From Parvibaculum lavamentivorans DS-1 (GTDB taxonomy: Bacteria; Pseudomonadota; Alphaproteobacteria; Parvibaculales; Parvibaculaceae), in the NCBI RefSeq assembly GCF_000017565.1, contig NC_009719.1, forward strand, positions 2,835,001 through 2,899,000: a stretch of 64,000 nucleotides of DNA, read 5' to 3'. Of the stretch, positions 9,050-17,217 are shown piece after piece. The stretch's first letter is position 1; every line of letters starts with the position of its first letter. The position numbers were made by a program, and so were the translations under genes. Under the pieces are notes generated by a model. That model had not been told where the DNA came from, did not search any database, and saw only the letters and a program-made list of their open reading frames with translations.

Positions 9050-9823
9050 ATGACCGAATTCTGCAAGGCCGAGCGCGACGGGCACATGCTCATCGTCACC
9101 ATCAACCGACCTGAACGCATGAACGCCCTGCATCCACCGGCGAATTTCGAGCTGGAAAAGATTTTCGACGATTTCGCCGCCGATGACGACCTGTGGGTTG
9201 CGATCATCACGGGTGCGGGCGAACGCGCCTTCAGCGCCGGCAACGATCTTCGCTGGCAGGCCGAAGGCAACAAGATGGAAGTGCCGAAGTCGGGCTTCGC
9301 CGGTCTCACCTCGCGCTACGACCTGAACAAGCCGGTGATAGCGGCGGTCAATGGCGTTGCGATGGGCGGCGGGTTTGAAATCGCGCTTGCCTGCGACCTT
9401 ATCATTGCGTCGGACAACGCTGTTTTCGCTCTGCCCGAGCCGAAGGTCGGACTGGCCGCGCTTGCGGGCGGTCTGCACCGGCTGCCGCGACAGATCGGCA
9501 CCAAGCAGGCGCTGGGCATGATCCTTACCGGCCGCCAGGTGCCGGCGAAGGAGGGGAAAGAGCTCGGCTTCGTGAATGAAGTGGTTCCCGCTGCCGAGCT
9601 GCTCGACGCCGCGAAGCGCTGGGCAGGCCTCATCATGGAATGCTCGCCCATGTCCATTCGGGCGTCCAAGGAATCTGTCTATCAGGGGCTCAATGAAGCC
9701 AATCTGGAAAAGGCCGTCACCGGGAAGTACCCGGCGGTTGCGGCGCTTTTCAAAAGCGAGGATCTCATCGAGGGTCCGCGCGCCTTCGCCGAGAAGCGCA
9801 AGCCTGTCTGGAAGGGCAAGTAG
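9050..9823 (+). CDS. Enoyl-CoA hydratase (crotonase superfamily)
   Basis: A 257-residue crotonase with both catalytic acids typical of hydratases: the second oxyanion loop NGVAMGGGFEIALACD with its Glu, and ALPEPKVGLAALAGG with the second Glu. The first loop is GAGERAFSAGNDL. It resembles the carnitinyl/crotonobetainyl-CoA hydratase (CaiD-like) branch, but the substrate is not certain. It is cytoplasmic, hydrating 2-enoyl-CoA to 3-hydroxyacyl-CoA. A GGGAAAC Shine-Dalgarno precedes the ATG. The gene stands alone on the plus strand between two minus-strand genes. Confidence 0.9.
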   Translation: MTEFCKAERDGHMLIVTINRPERMNALHPPANFELEKIFDDFAADDDLWVAIITGAGERAFSAGNDLRWQAEGNKMEVPKSGFAGLTSRYDLNKPVIAAVNGVAMGGGFEIALACDLIIASDNAVFALPEPKVGLAALAGGLHRLPRQIGTKQALGMILTGRQVPAKEGKELGFVNEVVPAAELLDAAKRWAGLIMECSPMSIRASKESVYQGLNEANLEKAVTGKYPAVAALFKSEDLIEGPRAFAEKRKPVWKGK

Positions 9824-9828
9824 GCACG

Positions 9829-9871
9829 CAATAAAGAACCGGCCCTGCTGCGGGGGGAGCAGCAGAGCCGG
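9829..9871 (-). terminator. Terminator of the BTLCP lipoprotein gene
   Basis: A 13-base stem pairs 9839-9851 with 9859-9871 (arm CCGGCTCTGCTGC on the minus strand). One pair is a C-A mismatch read from the plus strand but a G-U pair read from the minus strand. On the minus strand it is followed by TTCTTTATT. This orientation fits termination of the minus-strand gene ending at 9923. Confidence 0.75.
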
Positions 9872-9922
9872 CCTCGACAGGACCAGGCCCCAAGCGGGGG
9901 GCGGCGGAGCCCGGTCAGCAGA

Positions 9923-10681
9923 TCAATTGAATGCGGCGGTGGGCGCGTCGGCCACGCCGGGGCGAAGCATGGCGGGATTGTTTTTCTGGATCGCGGCGAG
10001 GAAGGGCGCGGGTTCGCCGAGAGGCGGCAACTCGGCCTCAGCCACGTTCCTGAAGGTTCTGGCGTCAAGGTTCACCCAGAGATAGGGCCGTTCGCGCGAC
10101 TGCCGCTTTATCCACTGATAGGGAGCATCGGACCAGGCGACGATTTCCCAGTTCTTGTTGTCGAGAACGAATTCCCCGCGATCGGTTTTAACGACAAGAA
10201 CCGCGTGGCCGTCGCCATTCCATTCGCGCACGACGGAGAGCAGCAGGTTTTCCGGCGCCCAGCCGCGCTCGATCAGGAGCTTGCGCTTCATCAGCGCGAG
10301 GTCTTCGCAATCGCCGCCACTCGCGGTCGGGTAGGCCCACCATTCGGCGCGCTCATAAAGCGCGGAATCGGAGACCTGGGGGATCGAGCGGTTGACGTAG
10401 TCGTTGACCTTGTTGAGCTCGGCCCAGCTTTCGGGCGTCAGCGCCGTATCCTGCGGCATGTTTGTGCCACCGCCGCACTCATCGGGATTGCGCACGCAGA
10501 AGCCGATATAGCCGTAGGGCGCCATGACCCGCTGGCCCTCCGGCATCGAGGCGACAACCAGTTGCACGCTCGCCGTTTCATCAAAAAAAGAGGGGCCGAT
10601 GCTGCCGACCTGGCCGGGCGCCTGACAGCCGACCATTCCAGCAGCGACACTCACCAACGCAACGATACGCAACCACGACAT
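9923..10681 (-). CDS. BTLCP transglutaminase-like cysteine protease, lipoprotein
   Basis: A 252-residue protein with a lipoprotein signal (VSVAAGMVGC, Cys 19). The bacterial transglutaminase-like cysteine protease signature is clear: catalytic Cys in ASGGDCEDLALMKR, His in GDGHAVLVV, Asp in FVLDNKNWEI. In Pseudomonas, the BTLCP LapG cleaves the adhesin LapA and is controlled by the c-di-GMP receptor LapD. In alphaproteobacteria BTLCPs are common but mostly untested. The predicted lipid anchor is unlike soluble periplasmic LapG. A GAGGTGA Shine-Dalgarno supports the start. No LapD/LapA homologue is visible here. A 332-bp AT-rich region lies upstream. Confidence 0.88.
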   Translation of the reverse strand: MSWLRIVALVSVAAGMVGCQAPGQVGSIGPSFFDETASVQLVVASMPEGQRVMAPYGYIGFCVRNPDECGGGTNMPQDTALTPESWAELNKVNDYVNRSIPQVSDSALYERAEWWAYPTASGGDCEDLALMKRKLLIERGWAPENLLLSVVREWNGDGHAVLVVKTDRGEFVLDNKNWEIVAWSDAPYQWIKRQSRERPYLWVNLDARTFRNVAEAELPPLGEPAPFLAAIQKNNPAMLRPGVADAPTAAFN

Positions 10682-11013
10682 TTCCGTTCACCTCAACAAC
10701 CGACCCCGCCTATCGGGTCGCTGAGGTGCACAATGAAGCCAATGAATTTGCGTCTGTTTAAACGTGTGAAACGTCTTTGACGTAAATACGGATCAAAGTG
10801 GATTCAGCTTTTCATAAAATTTGAATCGTTTCTGTTTGAGTAAAATTTCGACCATTCACTCACACAGGAAAAATATTTTTCTTTCAACCACTTAGCCGAC
10901 ACGAATGTTTCAAGTGGAGGCAATGATTTGCCATAGGCGGGTGTTTCGCGAGACACTTTTACTCCTGCGGGATTTTTTGCGAAAAATTGTCGCAGCGCGG
11001 GTTTCTGCCGTTT
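10682..11013. other. AT-rich intergenic region upstream of BTLCP
   Basis: 332 bp, clearly AT-richer than the flanks, with no convincing open frame. It contains runs such as TTTTCATAAAATTTGAATCG and GATTTTTTGCGAAAAATTG. It holds the promoter of the minus-strand BTLCP gene and the 3' flank of the crotonase gene at 11014. A weak 6-bp inverted repeat (CCACTT/AAGTGG) lies near 10890-10916. I see no RNA gene or clear terminator. Confidence 0.5.
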
Positions 11014-11721
11014 TCAGGAGGGGTTTGCGCCGTTGAATGTCTCCGAATCCGCATTCAGTGTCTCACGCACGCCTTTAATGGTTAAGAACCTTTCCTTCCG
11101 CTTCGTATTCGCGAAGGCGGGTTGGGAAAGGGCGGCGAGGGCGGCGGCGCGAGTCTTTGCCGCTTCGATCAGCGTGGCGAGGGGCGCGGTCTCATCCAGG
11201 TAGCCCACAGCGACAGCTTCGGCGGGAGCGTAGATGCGAGCCTGGGTGACGGCCTCCGTCAGCCGGTTCCGTGCCAACCGGTCCCGCGCGAGCTCGAGGC
11301 CAAACACCGGCATGGTCATGCCGATGGCCACTTCCGGCAGGCCAATCTTGAAATCACCCTCTGCGCCGAGGCGGCTATCGGCGGCAAGCAGCAGCAAGCC
11401 GCCCGCAGCGAGGGCATGTCCGGTACAGGCGATGACGACGGGCAGGCGGAATTCGTAGAGGCGCATGAGAAGTTCGGCACCCGCAGTGACGAGCTTGCGC
11501 ACATTGTCGGGGCCAGAAGCCATGACCTCAAGGTCGAAGCCGGCGCAAAAGCGCTTCTCCCGGCCGGCAATCAGCACGGCTTTCGCTTCGTTCTCGGCGC
11601 GGTCAAGCGCGGCGTTGATCTCGCCGATCATGGCAAAGCCGAGCGCGTTGGCGCGGCCATCATCCATGGTCAGAATAGCGATATCGTTTTCGATGACGGT
11701 GGAAAGAATAGATCCGGTCAT
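11014..11721 (-). CDS. Divergent crotonase/enoyl-CoA hydratase family protein
   Basis: A crotonase-fold protein of about 235 residues. The loop AGREKRFCAGFDLEVMA is the first oxyanion segment and GHALAAGGLLLLAADSRLGA the second. The usual hydratase Glu in the second loop is replaced by Leu-rich sequence, so hydratase activity is doubtful and the reaction is unclear. Start at 11721 follows GGGGGG with 5-base spacing. The alternative start 4 codons earlier lies inside that Shine-Dalgarno region. It is convergent with no gene and follows the PilZ gene (43 bp upstream on the same strand), so the two may be cotranscribed. Confidence 0.82.
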   Translation of the reverse strand: MTGSILSTVIENDIAILTMDDGRANALGFAMIGEINAALDRAENEAKAVLIAGREKRFCAGFDLEVMASGPDNVRKLVTAGAELLMRLYEFRLPVVIACTGHALAAGGLLLLAADSRLGAEGDFKIGLPEVAIGMTMPVFGLELARDRLARNRLTEAVTQARIYAPAEAVAVGYLDETAPLATLIEAAKTRAAALAALSQPAFANTKRKERFLTIKGVRETLNADSETFNGANPS

Positions 11722-11763
11722 GTTGCCCCCCATTTGTTTGGGGCACTCTAGACCGGCGCGTTC

Positions 11764-12381
11764 CTAGCCGAAAGGCCGGGAAAGTGCGTTGGAGTGCTCG
11801 GGCACATTCGTGAACTGGATGCCGACGCCCTCTTCGGTGTGACGCACGATGCGGCCTTGCATTTTGCCTATCGAGACCTGGGTGCCGATCATGGGACGGG
11901 GATCGATAGCCACCTGCGCGCCACCCAGCGACATATCGATGATGCGGCATGGAATGGACGAGCCGTCCGTCATCGTCAGCACCGAGCTTTCTTCCAGACC
12001 AGCCTCGCCCGGCACGTAGCGCGCGAAGGCACGACGGGCTGACACGTCGATCTTTTCGCCGCGGGCAAGGGCTTCAAGCCGTTGCTGCAGACGCTCGCGG
12101 CGCGGGCCGCTGATCGCGGTTTCGATGGCGAAGCCCCCGTCGAAGACGCGCACGATCTTTCCTTCGAAACGCCCGAAATCGTCGATATACACGATGATCT
12201 GCGCCCCTATCTGGAGCGGGACGGGCGACGAAATGGCGATGCCACCAATCGAAATATCGCGAAGGGCGCATTGATGTTCGGAGCCGTCGGGAGCGAGAAA
12301 GCGTCCGGGCGTTTCCACGGCAACCCGTGGATAGCGGCGGCGCTCGTCTCCGTTCCTGTCTGATTCCTGCTCTGGCTGCAT
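11764..12381 (-). CDS. Tandem PilZ-domain protein
   Basis: A 205-residue cytoplasmic protein made of two PilZ domains. The first has RRYPR (RxxxR) at about residue 15 and DISIGG (DxSxxG). The second has RAFAR (RxxxR) and DMSLGG. Both thus keep the c-di-GMP-binding residues, suggesting a receptor for that messenger, likely in motility, adhesion or polysaccharide control; the output partner is unknown. A shared motif GTCACGGTTAACGATT lies 58 bases upstream (12439-12454), see the separate entry. It is followed 43 bp later by the divergent crotonase gene on the same strand. Confidence 0.9.
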   Translation of the reverse strand: MQPEQESDRNGDERRRYPRVAVETPGRFLAPDGSEHQCALRDISIGGIAISSPVPLQIGAQIIVYIDDFGRFEGKIVRVFDGGFAIETAISGPRRERLQQRLEALARGEKIDVSARRAFARYVPGEAGLEESSVLTMTDGSSIPCRIIDMSLGGAQVAIDPRPMIGTQVSIGKMQGRIVRHTEEGVGIQFTNVPEHSNALSRPFG

Positions 12382-12438
12382 CGGGTCGCCTGTAATTTGG
12401 TGGCGCTGAGGCGCCGAATCTCCGGCCAGAGTACCCGC

Positions 12439-12454
12439 GTCACGGTTAACGATT
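12439..12454 (-). promoter_or_regulatory. CtrA-like TTAAC motif upstream of the PilZ gene
   Basis: The 16-mer GTCACGGTTAACGATT occurs here and again at 51357-51372, each time 58-72 bp before a signalling-protein gene. Its TTAAC core resembles CtrA half-sites of alphaproteobacteria. Function is inferred only from position and repetition. Confidence 0.35.
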
Positions 12455-12713
12455 TTTTACCGGGGTGGTGGCGGACTCGAATATTTTCCAGCCGAACCGA
12501 AGCTTTTGGACCGACTTTCAACAAAATGACGCTTGCGTCAGCTTCCGCTATTCCCGACAATCGTGAAAATTCCGATCAGTCACGCTGATTGCAGGAAATC
12601 GGCAGGGAGCCGGCCATGAATGGAGCCGCGCGCCGATGTTGCCGCACAGGCATCAGACGTCGCGGCGGGCGGTACCGCGAACGGCAAAACAACAAATAAC
12701 TGGAAACAAGCGT

Positions 12714-14360
12714 ATGAGCGATTTCGACTACATCATCATCGGTGCCGGCAGCGCGGGATGCGTGCTGGCGAACCGCCTGTCGGAGAACCCGGCGAACAAG
12801 GTGCTGCTGCTCGAAGCAGGCTCGAAAGATTCCAATTTCATGATTCACATGCCGGCAGGCGTCGGCAAGCTGATCGGCACGGATCTCGCCAACTGGTGCT
12901 ACGACACGGAAGGCCAGCCCCACCTGAACAACCGCAAGCTCTATTGGCCGCGCGGCAAGGTTCTCGGCGGGTCGTCCTCTATCAACGGCATGATCTATAT
13001 TCGCGGTCATGCGCGCGATTACGACATGTGGCGTCAGCTTGGTCTGGAAGGGTGGGGCTTCTCCGATGTTCTGCCCTATTTCCGCCGGTCGGAGGGCAAT
13101 GAGAACGGCAACAGCGCCTTTCATGGCGGCGAAGGCCCGCTCGGCGTCAGCAATCCGCGCAAGACCAATGTGCTCTTCGAGTCCTTTGTCGAAGCGGGCA
13201 AGCAGGCGGGGCATCCCTATACGGAAGATTTCAACGGGCCGCAGCAGGAAGGCGTCGGTCCTTACCAGCTCACGATCAAGAACGGTCAGCGCTGCAGCGC
13301 CGCCAAGGGTTATCTCGTGCCGGCCCTCAACCGTCCGAACCTCAAGATCGAGGTTGAAGCGCTTACTTCACGCGTGATCTTCGAAGGCAAGAAGGCAGTC
13401 GGCGTCGAATATACGCAGAAGGGCGAAACGAAAGTCGCACGTGCGGCGAAGGAAATCGTCGTCTCCGGCGGTGCGGTCAACACGCCGCAAATCCTCATGC
13501 TTTCGGGCATCGGCAAGGGCGAGTATCTGCGCAAGTTCGGCCTCGACGTGGTCGCGGACCTACCGGGCGTCGGCCAGAACCTGCAGGACCATCTTGATTG
13601 CGTCGTCATCAACGAATGCACGCAGCCGATCACACTGCACAGCACGGTCAGCAATCCGCTGAAGCAGCTGATGAGCGGCATGCAGTACACCTTCTTCAAA
13701 ACCGGCCTTGCGACGTCGAACGGTCTTGAATCCGGCGCTTTCCTGAAGACGCGGCCGGAGCTCGAAATTCCCGATATCCAGCTTCACTTCGTGGCCGCAA
13801 TGATGCGCGATCATGCGCGGATAAAATCTGATCGTCACGGGTTCACGGTGCACATCTGTCAACTTCGACCGGAAAGCCGTGGCTATATCGGCCTCAAATC
13901 GACCAACCCGTCCGATTATGCGCTGATCCAGCCGAATTATCTGGCGGCCGAATACGACCGCAAGGTGATGCGCGACGGTGTGAAAATGGTGCGCAATATT
14001 ATTTCGCAGCGCGCGATGGACCCCTATCGCGGGCCGGAGTTCTGGCCGGGTGCGGGCAAGCAGTCGGACGCGGAAATCGATGCGTGGATCCGCGAAACCG
14101 CGGAGACAATCTATCATCCGGTCGGCACCGCCAAGATGGGCACGGACCCGATGGCTGTGGTCGACGCGAAATGCCGCGTTCATGGGCTCCAAGGGCTCCG
14201 TGTCGTCGATGCCTCCGTGATGCCGACACTGGTTGGGGGCAACACCAATGCTCCGACGATCATGATCGCGGAAAAAATTTCCGATGACATGCTCGGCAAG
14301 GCGCCACTGCCGGCCGAAAATGTGACGATTGCGGAAGACCGTATCGGCAACGCAGCCTGA
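12714..14360 (+). CDS. GMC-family FAD-dependent alcohol dehydrogenase (choline dehydrogenase-like)
   Basis: A 548-residue GMC oxidoreductase. An FAD Rossmann motif (IIGAGSAGCVLANRL) lies at residues 7-21, ADP-binding continues in LLLEAGS, and the GMC signature region is WPRGKVLGGSSSINGMIYIRG. A second GMC signature is GGAVNTPQILMLSGIG and the catalytic His lies in YHPVGTAKMG. Such enzymes oxidise alcohols (choline, long-chain or aliphatic alcohols) using FAD, usually in the cytoplasm or at the membrane; substrate is not shown. The chosen ATG starts MSDFDYIIIG after GGAAAC; longer upstream reading lacks any domain. A bidirectional terminator follows. Confidence 0.92.
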   Translation: MSDFDYIIIGAGSAGCVLANRLSENPANKVLLLEAGSKDSNFMIHMPAGVGKLIGTDLANWCYDTEGQPHLNNRKLYWPRGKVLGGSSSINGMIYIRGHARDYDMWRQLGLEGWGFSDVLPYFRRSEGNENGNSAFHGGEGPLGVSNPRKTNVLFESFVEAGKQAGHPYTEDFNGPQQEGVGPYQLTIKNGQRCSAAKGYLVPALNRPNLKIEVEALTSRVIFEGKKAVGVEYTQKGETKVARAAKEIVVSGGAVNTPQILMLSGIGKGEYLRKFGLDVVADLPGVGQNLQDHLDCVVINECTQPITLHSTVSNPLKQLMSGMQYTFFKTGLATSNGLESGAFLKTRPELEIPDIQLHFVAAMMRDHARIKSDRHGFTVHICQLRPESRGYIGLKSTNPSDYALIQPNYLAAEYDRKVMRDGVKMVRNIISQRAMDPYRGPEFWPGAGKQSDAEIDAWIRETAETIYHPVGTAKMGTDPMAVVDAKCRVHGLQGLRVVDASVMPTLVGGNTNAPTIMIAEKISDDMLGKAPLPAENVTIAEDRIGNAA

Positions 14361-14380
14361 CGGACGTCTCCCAAGAAGAC

Positions 14381-14412
14381 AAAAGCCGGTGTCGAAGGAC
14401 ACCGGCTTTTTT
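14381..14412 (+). terminator. Bidirectional Rho-independent terminator
   Basis: A perfect 10-bp stem (arm AGCCGGTGTC, 14384-14393 with 14398-14407) around a GAAG loop, followed by TTTTT on the plus strand and preceded by AAA, giving U-runs on both strands. It sits between the convergent GMC gene and the PAS-like gene, so it probably serves both. Confidence 0.92.
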
Positions 14413-14439
14413 GCTGTCTGGTTTCAGGTGGACGCAGAC

Positions 14440-15111
14440 CTATCCGTGGCCTTCGTCCCCGCTGAGCACATTTTTCACAAGGCGCAGATAGGATCGTTCG
14501 CTTCTGAGTGGCGGCGTGCGGCCGGCGTGGCTGGCGATGCTCGAAATCGCTACCGGCGGTTTTTCGGCAACGATCCGGCGCGCAACGGTTTCGGCGGTGG
14601 GCTTGCGCTTCGGCATACGCTCCGGGTCGAGACGGCGCAGGCGGTCGATCCATTGACGAGCAAGCAAACGGTCGCCTATCCATTGGAACTGGTCGATCGG
14701 GACGGCGGCACCGAGAACGCGCGAGATAGAGCCGTCTTCATGCGCAAGCGGCAGCAGGATCATCTCGAAAGTTGCTTCGCGCTTGTCGTTGGTCGCTGCG
14801 GTATATTCTACAACGCTGATGGTTGCGTTGTTCGCCACATCGTCCAGCGCCTCTTTCAGGTTTTCCACGCAATCGTCCTGCCACATGGAAAGCATGTTGT
14901 GGCCGCGGAACTCCATCCCGTAGACGCTGCAAAGGCCGGTACCGGCCAGGCGGAAGCGGTAATCATTCCGGTCTTTCCGCTCGAGAATGAACACATAGGG
15001 CAGGATGCGGCGGATGCTGCCGGGCTCGATTTCGGCACGGCGCGGCGCCGGACGGCCCGCGCGGAGGGCGTTCCAATAGTCGAACAGCGCCTGATTGGTC
15101 TTGTGCTTCAT
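14440..15111 (-). CDS. PAS_5-family (PAS-like) regulatory protein
   Basis: A 223-residue protein. The region from FDYWNALRAGRPAPRRAEI through RILPYVFILERKDRNDYRFR to LAGTGLCSVYGMEF matches the PAS_5 sensor fold common in alphaproteobacteria. The C-terminal 60 residues are basic and disordered, ending SERSYLRLVKNVLSGDEGHG. I see no kinase, HTH or output domain, so it probably acts by protein contact or ligand sensing; PAS_5 proteins are mostly uncharacterised. The start was placed at 15111 (MKHKTN) after GGAACGAG; the frame open further upstream is Arg-rich without domain. Confidence 0.75.
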   Translation of the reverse strand: MKHKTNQALFDYWNALRAGRPAPRRAEIEPGSIRRILPYVFILERKDRNDYRFRLAGTGLCSVYGMEFRGHNMLSMWQDDCVENLKEALDDVANNATISVVEYTAATNDKREATFEMILLPLAHEDGSISRVLGAAVPIDQFQWIGDRLLARQWIDRLRRLDPERMPKRKPTAETVARRIVAEKPPVAISSIASHAGRTPPLRSERSYLRLVKNVLSGDEGHG

Positions 15112-15574
15112 ACTCGTTCCCCTGCCGGCCTGGTCCCGTTCCGGCTGGAGAAAACCCCCGATTGCCCCAAAACGAGATACTAGCTCATTCCCTGCGGATC
15201 GTCCCGTTTCGGGTCTCACCGTCTTCCGCTGGTTCGCTCCCGGTCTTCGTTTCGATCCGGTACGGCGTTTGGCGCCGGTCCCCGCGGACGTGGGTGGAGG
15301 AGCAGAAAACATGCCAGCCGTTAACGCGTGACGGGAAGGGCGCGGCGCGGATGGAGTTTTATCAATTAAATCAGGAGGTTGTTTCGCGCTTGGTCAGGGA
15401 GGGGGAAGCGTAAACGTTAATTTCCGGGACAGCTCGTACCGGCGCCGCGTATCGAAAGGAGCGTCAGTAAGGGGTGCTCAACATCCGTTTCGACCGGCAC
15501 GGCTTCTGCATTCTCTCCCGCAGAACTCTCAACGACGCAGGCCAACGTGCCCTTATGGGCCGGGAGTGTCAGGA
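15112..15574. other. Intergenic region, divergent promoters
   Basis: 463 bp between the PAS-like gene and the Asn-rich secreted protein gene. It contains TTAAC-type motifs at about 15308-15320 and 15410-15421 resembling those before the PilZ and receiver genes. A GGGAG Shine-Dalgarno lies at its right end. A 20-codon frame from about 15351 is too short to call. No RNA gene is seen. Confidence 0.4.
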
Positions 15575-16495
15575 ATGAAGACGATGAATTTCCCCCTTAC
15601 CAGCGGCCAGCTGGCTTTGACTTCGATGGTGGCTGGTGCCGCCCTGTTTCTTTATGCGTTCGCGGGCACGGCGCAGGCCGGTTCGTGCGGCGGCGGCTGC
15701 ACGCCTCCTCCGCCCCCGCCGAGCCATGATTGCGGCTGCGATGGCGGCGGCAAGGGTGGCGGCAAGAACTACAACAAGAATTACAACTACAACTACAACA
15801 AGAACACCAACGTCAATAACAACACCAATACCAACACGAACAACAACCACAACGAGAACAACATCGATGTGATTGTGAACGTGAACAATCAGGTGAGCGC
15901 CACCGCGACGGCGATCGCGAATGCCAATGCGGCGGCGGACAGCGCCTCGTCGGCCCTCGACCGTACAAGCTCGGTTGCCGTCGGCAATGGCAGCGGCGGC
16001 GGATATGGCGGCGGCGGTTCCAGCTTCTACGTCTCCGCGCCCCAGGCGGCACCGATGGGCTCGCTCAATGTCATCGTCCGCACCGCGCGCGTTGTGAAGC
16101 CGGTCAAGGCGATCTGCGTCAGCGCGAAGGGTCTTGAAGAAGCCGCGCGCATGAGCTCCAACGTCACGGAAGTCGATCCGGCCGATGATATCGAATTGTT
16201 CCATTGCGTTGCCGGCGACATGCTTGTGGCCACGCTGGGCCGCATGGCCGGCAAGGACGAAAACGCACGCGCAGATTACACGGGTGGCTATGTCATCGAG
16301 TGCCGCGCCGGCGAGGCCCTGCGCCATGGTTCGAACGGGATGCTTGCCTGCGTGCCGCAGCAGAAATATGGCTACAGCGAAATTCCCGCGCGCACTCGCA
16401 TGGCCTATGCGGAAGTTCTCATCCGCAAGAACGAACGCGGCGAGGAAGTGGCCGCCACGGGCGGCGCCTTCTTCTCGGGCGGTGTGGGCTACTAA
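15575..16495 (+). CDS. Secreted Asn/Gly-rich protein, possible surface polymer subunit
   Basis: A 306-residue protein with a signal peptide ending AFAGTAQA. The mature N-terminus has a Cys/Gly/Pro patch (CGGGCTPPPPPP, CGCDGGGKGGG), then an Asn-repeat tract at about residues 65-100 where Asn alternates with Tyr, Thr or Lys, then NNQVSATATAIANANAA. A flexible Gly/Ser tract leads to a C-terminal domain of about 140 residues with four Cys that could form two disulfides. ATG at 15575 follows GGGAG by 8 bases. Alternating polar/hydrophobic Asn-rich sequence is typical of fibre or adhesin proteins, and an HfaB/CsgG gene lies 2.5 kb away, so export to the surface is a reasonable inference. No homologue is recognised. 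Confidence 0.7.
   Translation: MKTMNFPLTSGQLALTSMVAGAALFLYAFAGTAQAGSCGGGCTPPPPPPSHDCGCDGGGKGGGKNYNKNYNYNYNKNTNVNNNTNTNTNNNHNENNIDVIVNVNNQVSATATAIANANAAADSASSALDRTSSVAVGNGSGGGYGGGGSSFYVSAPQAAPMGSLNVIVRTARVVKPVKAICVSAKGLEEAARMSSNVTEVDPADDIELFHCVAGDMLVATLGRMAGKDENARADYTGGYVIECRAGEALRHGSNGMLACVPQQKYGYSEIPARTRMAYAEVLIRKNERGEEVAATGGAFFSGGVGY
15766..15864 (+). repeat. Asn-codon repeat tract (AAC NNN)
   Basis: Within the secreted-protein gene, codons AAC/AAT alternate with TAC, AAG, ACC and GTC over about 100 bases. The repeat is biased enough to leave a long false open frame on the minus strand. Such tracts can change length by slippage. Confidence 0.75.
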
Positions 16496-16533
16496 ATCAG
16501 ACAACCGGGGTGGGGATCACCGGGGGCACGAGG

Positions 16534-16564
16534 AACGGGGAGAGCGAAAGCTCTCCCCGTTTTC
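16534..16564 (+). terminator. Rho-independent terminator after the Asn-rich gene
   Basis: A 12-bp stem with a GAAA tetraloop (16534-16545 with 16550-16561; arm AACGGGGAGAGC) ending in TTTT. It lies 38 bases past the plus-strand stop and before the convergent DUF2147 gene, suggesting the Asn-rich gene is transcribed alone. Confidence 0.9.
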
Positions 16565-16699
16565 GTTCTGGCGCGGAGCAAAGAAAAGCTCTCGCCGATT
16601 CCGCTGTCGCATTGCGAGGAATGTGAAGCCGCGAGACGGAAAACAGCGAGAGCAAGGGACGAACGGCGGAGGGGCAGCCGCTCGCGGTCTTGCCTGTGT

Positions 16700-17131
16700 T
16701 TACTCAACCCGTTCCCAGGTTTGCGAACGGCTCATTATTCCCTTGGAGCCGGTGACCTCAAGTTTCTGCCCGCCATCAAGGAGTGTCGCGCTCGCGTTTG
16801 CTGTCTTGCCGTTGGCGGGGCGCAGGATGGTGCCGCCGGTCCATTCGTTGCCTTTCGGCTTCACGTCCCAGAGAATAATCATGCCGACAAGCGGCTGGTT
16901 CTTCAGGTCACCGTCGCATTGCGAGCAGACGGTCTCACCGTCGTCCAGCAGTTCGATGATCTTCCCCTCAAGCGCACCATTGGCGTCGGTGATCTCCACG
17001 ACGGTTTTTGGGGCGCCGGTATCGGGATCGAAGGTCCGCCATTTGCCGAGGGGCGAGGGTGTGTCCGCTGCTGCGGGTATCGCAAACGCCGCCACGAGGA
17101 GCAGCGTTGCAGTCAAACCACGTAAAGCCAT
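16700..17131 (-). CDS. DUF2147 family exported protein (copy 1)
   Basis: A 143-residue protein with signal peptide (LRGLTATLLLVAAFAIPAAAD). The mature part is a DUF2147 domain: GKWRTFDPDTGAPKTVVEI, GALEGKIIEL, then CSQC, DLKNQPLVGMIILW and GGTILRPANGKTA. DUF2147 domains are small beta-barrels of unknown function, usually periplasmic. ATG at 17131 follows GGGAGAG. It is the last of three paralogs on this strand (see 17218 and 17751). All three keep a CxxC pair, which could bind metal or form a disulfide. Confidence 0.88.
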   Translation of the reverse strand: MALRGLTATLLLVAAFAIPAAADTPSPLGKWRTFDPDTGAPKTVVEITDANGALEGKIIELLDDGETVCSQCDGDLKNQPLVGMIILWDVKPKGNEWTGGTILRPANGKTANASATLLDGGQKLEVTGSKGIMSRSQTWERVE

Positions 17132-17217
17132 GTTTCTCTCCCCTGCGATCTTTGACATGTGTAGCACCGAACAAGCCGGAAGGCCGGTTCAAGTCTAGCC
17201 GCGTTTCATGAATCGTC

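Noticed and set aside
15569-16504. A long Val-rich minus-strand frame opposite the Asn-rich gene
   Set aside because: The AAC/GTT codon pattern of the repeat makes both strands open. The plus frame has a signal peptide, Shine-Dalgarno and terminator; the minus frame has none.
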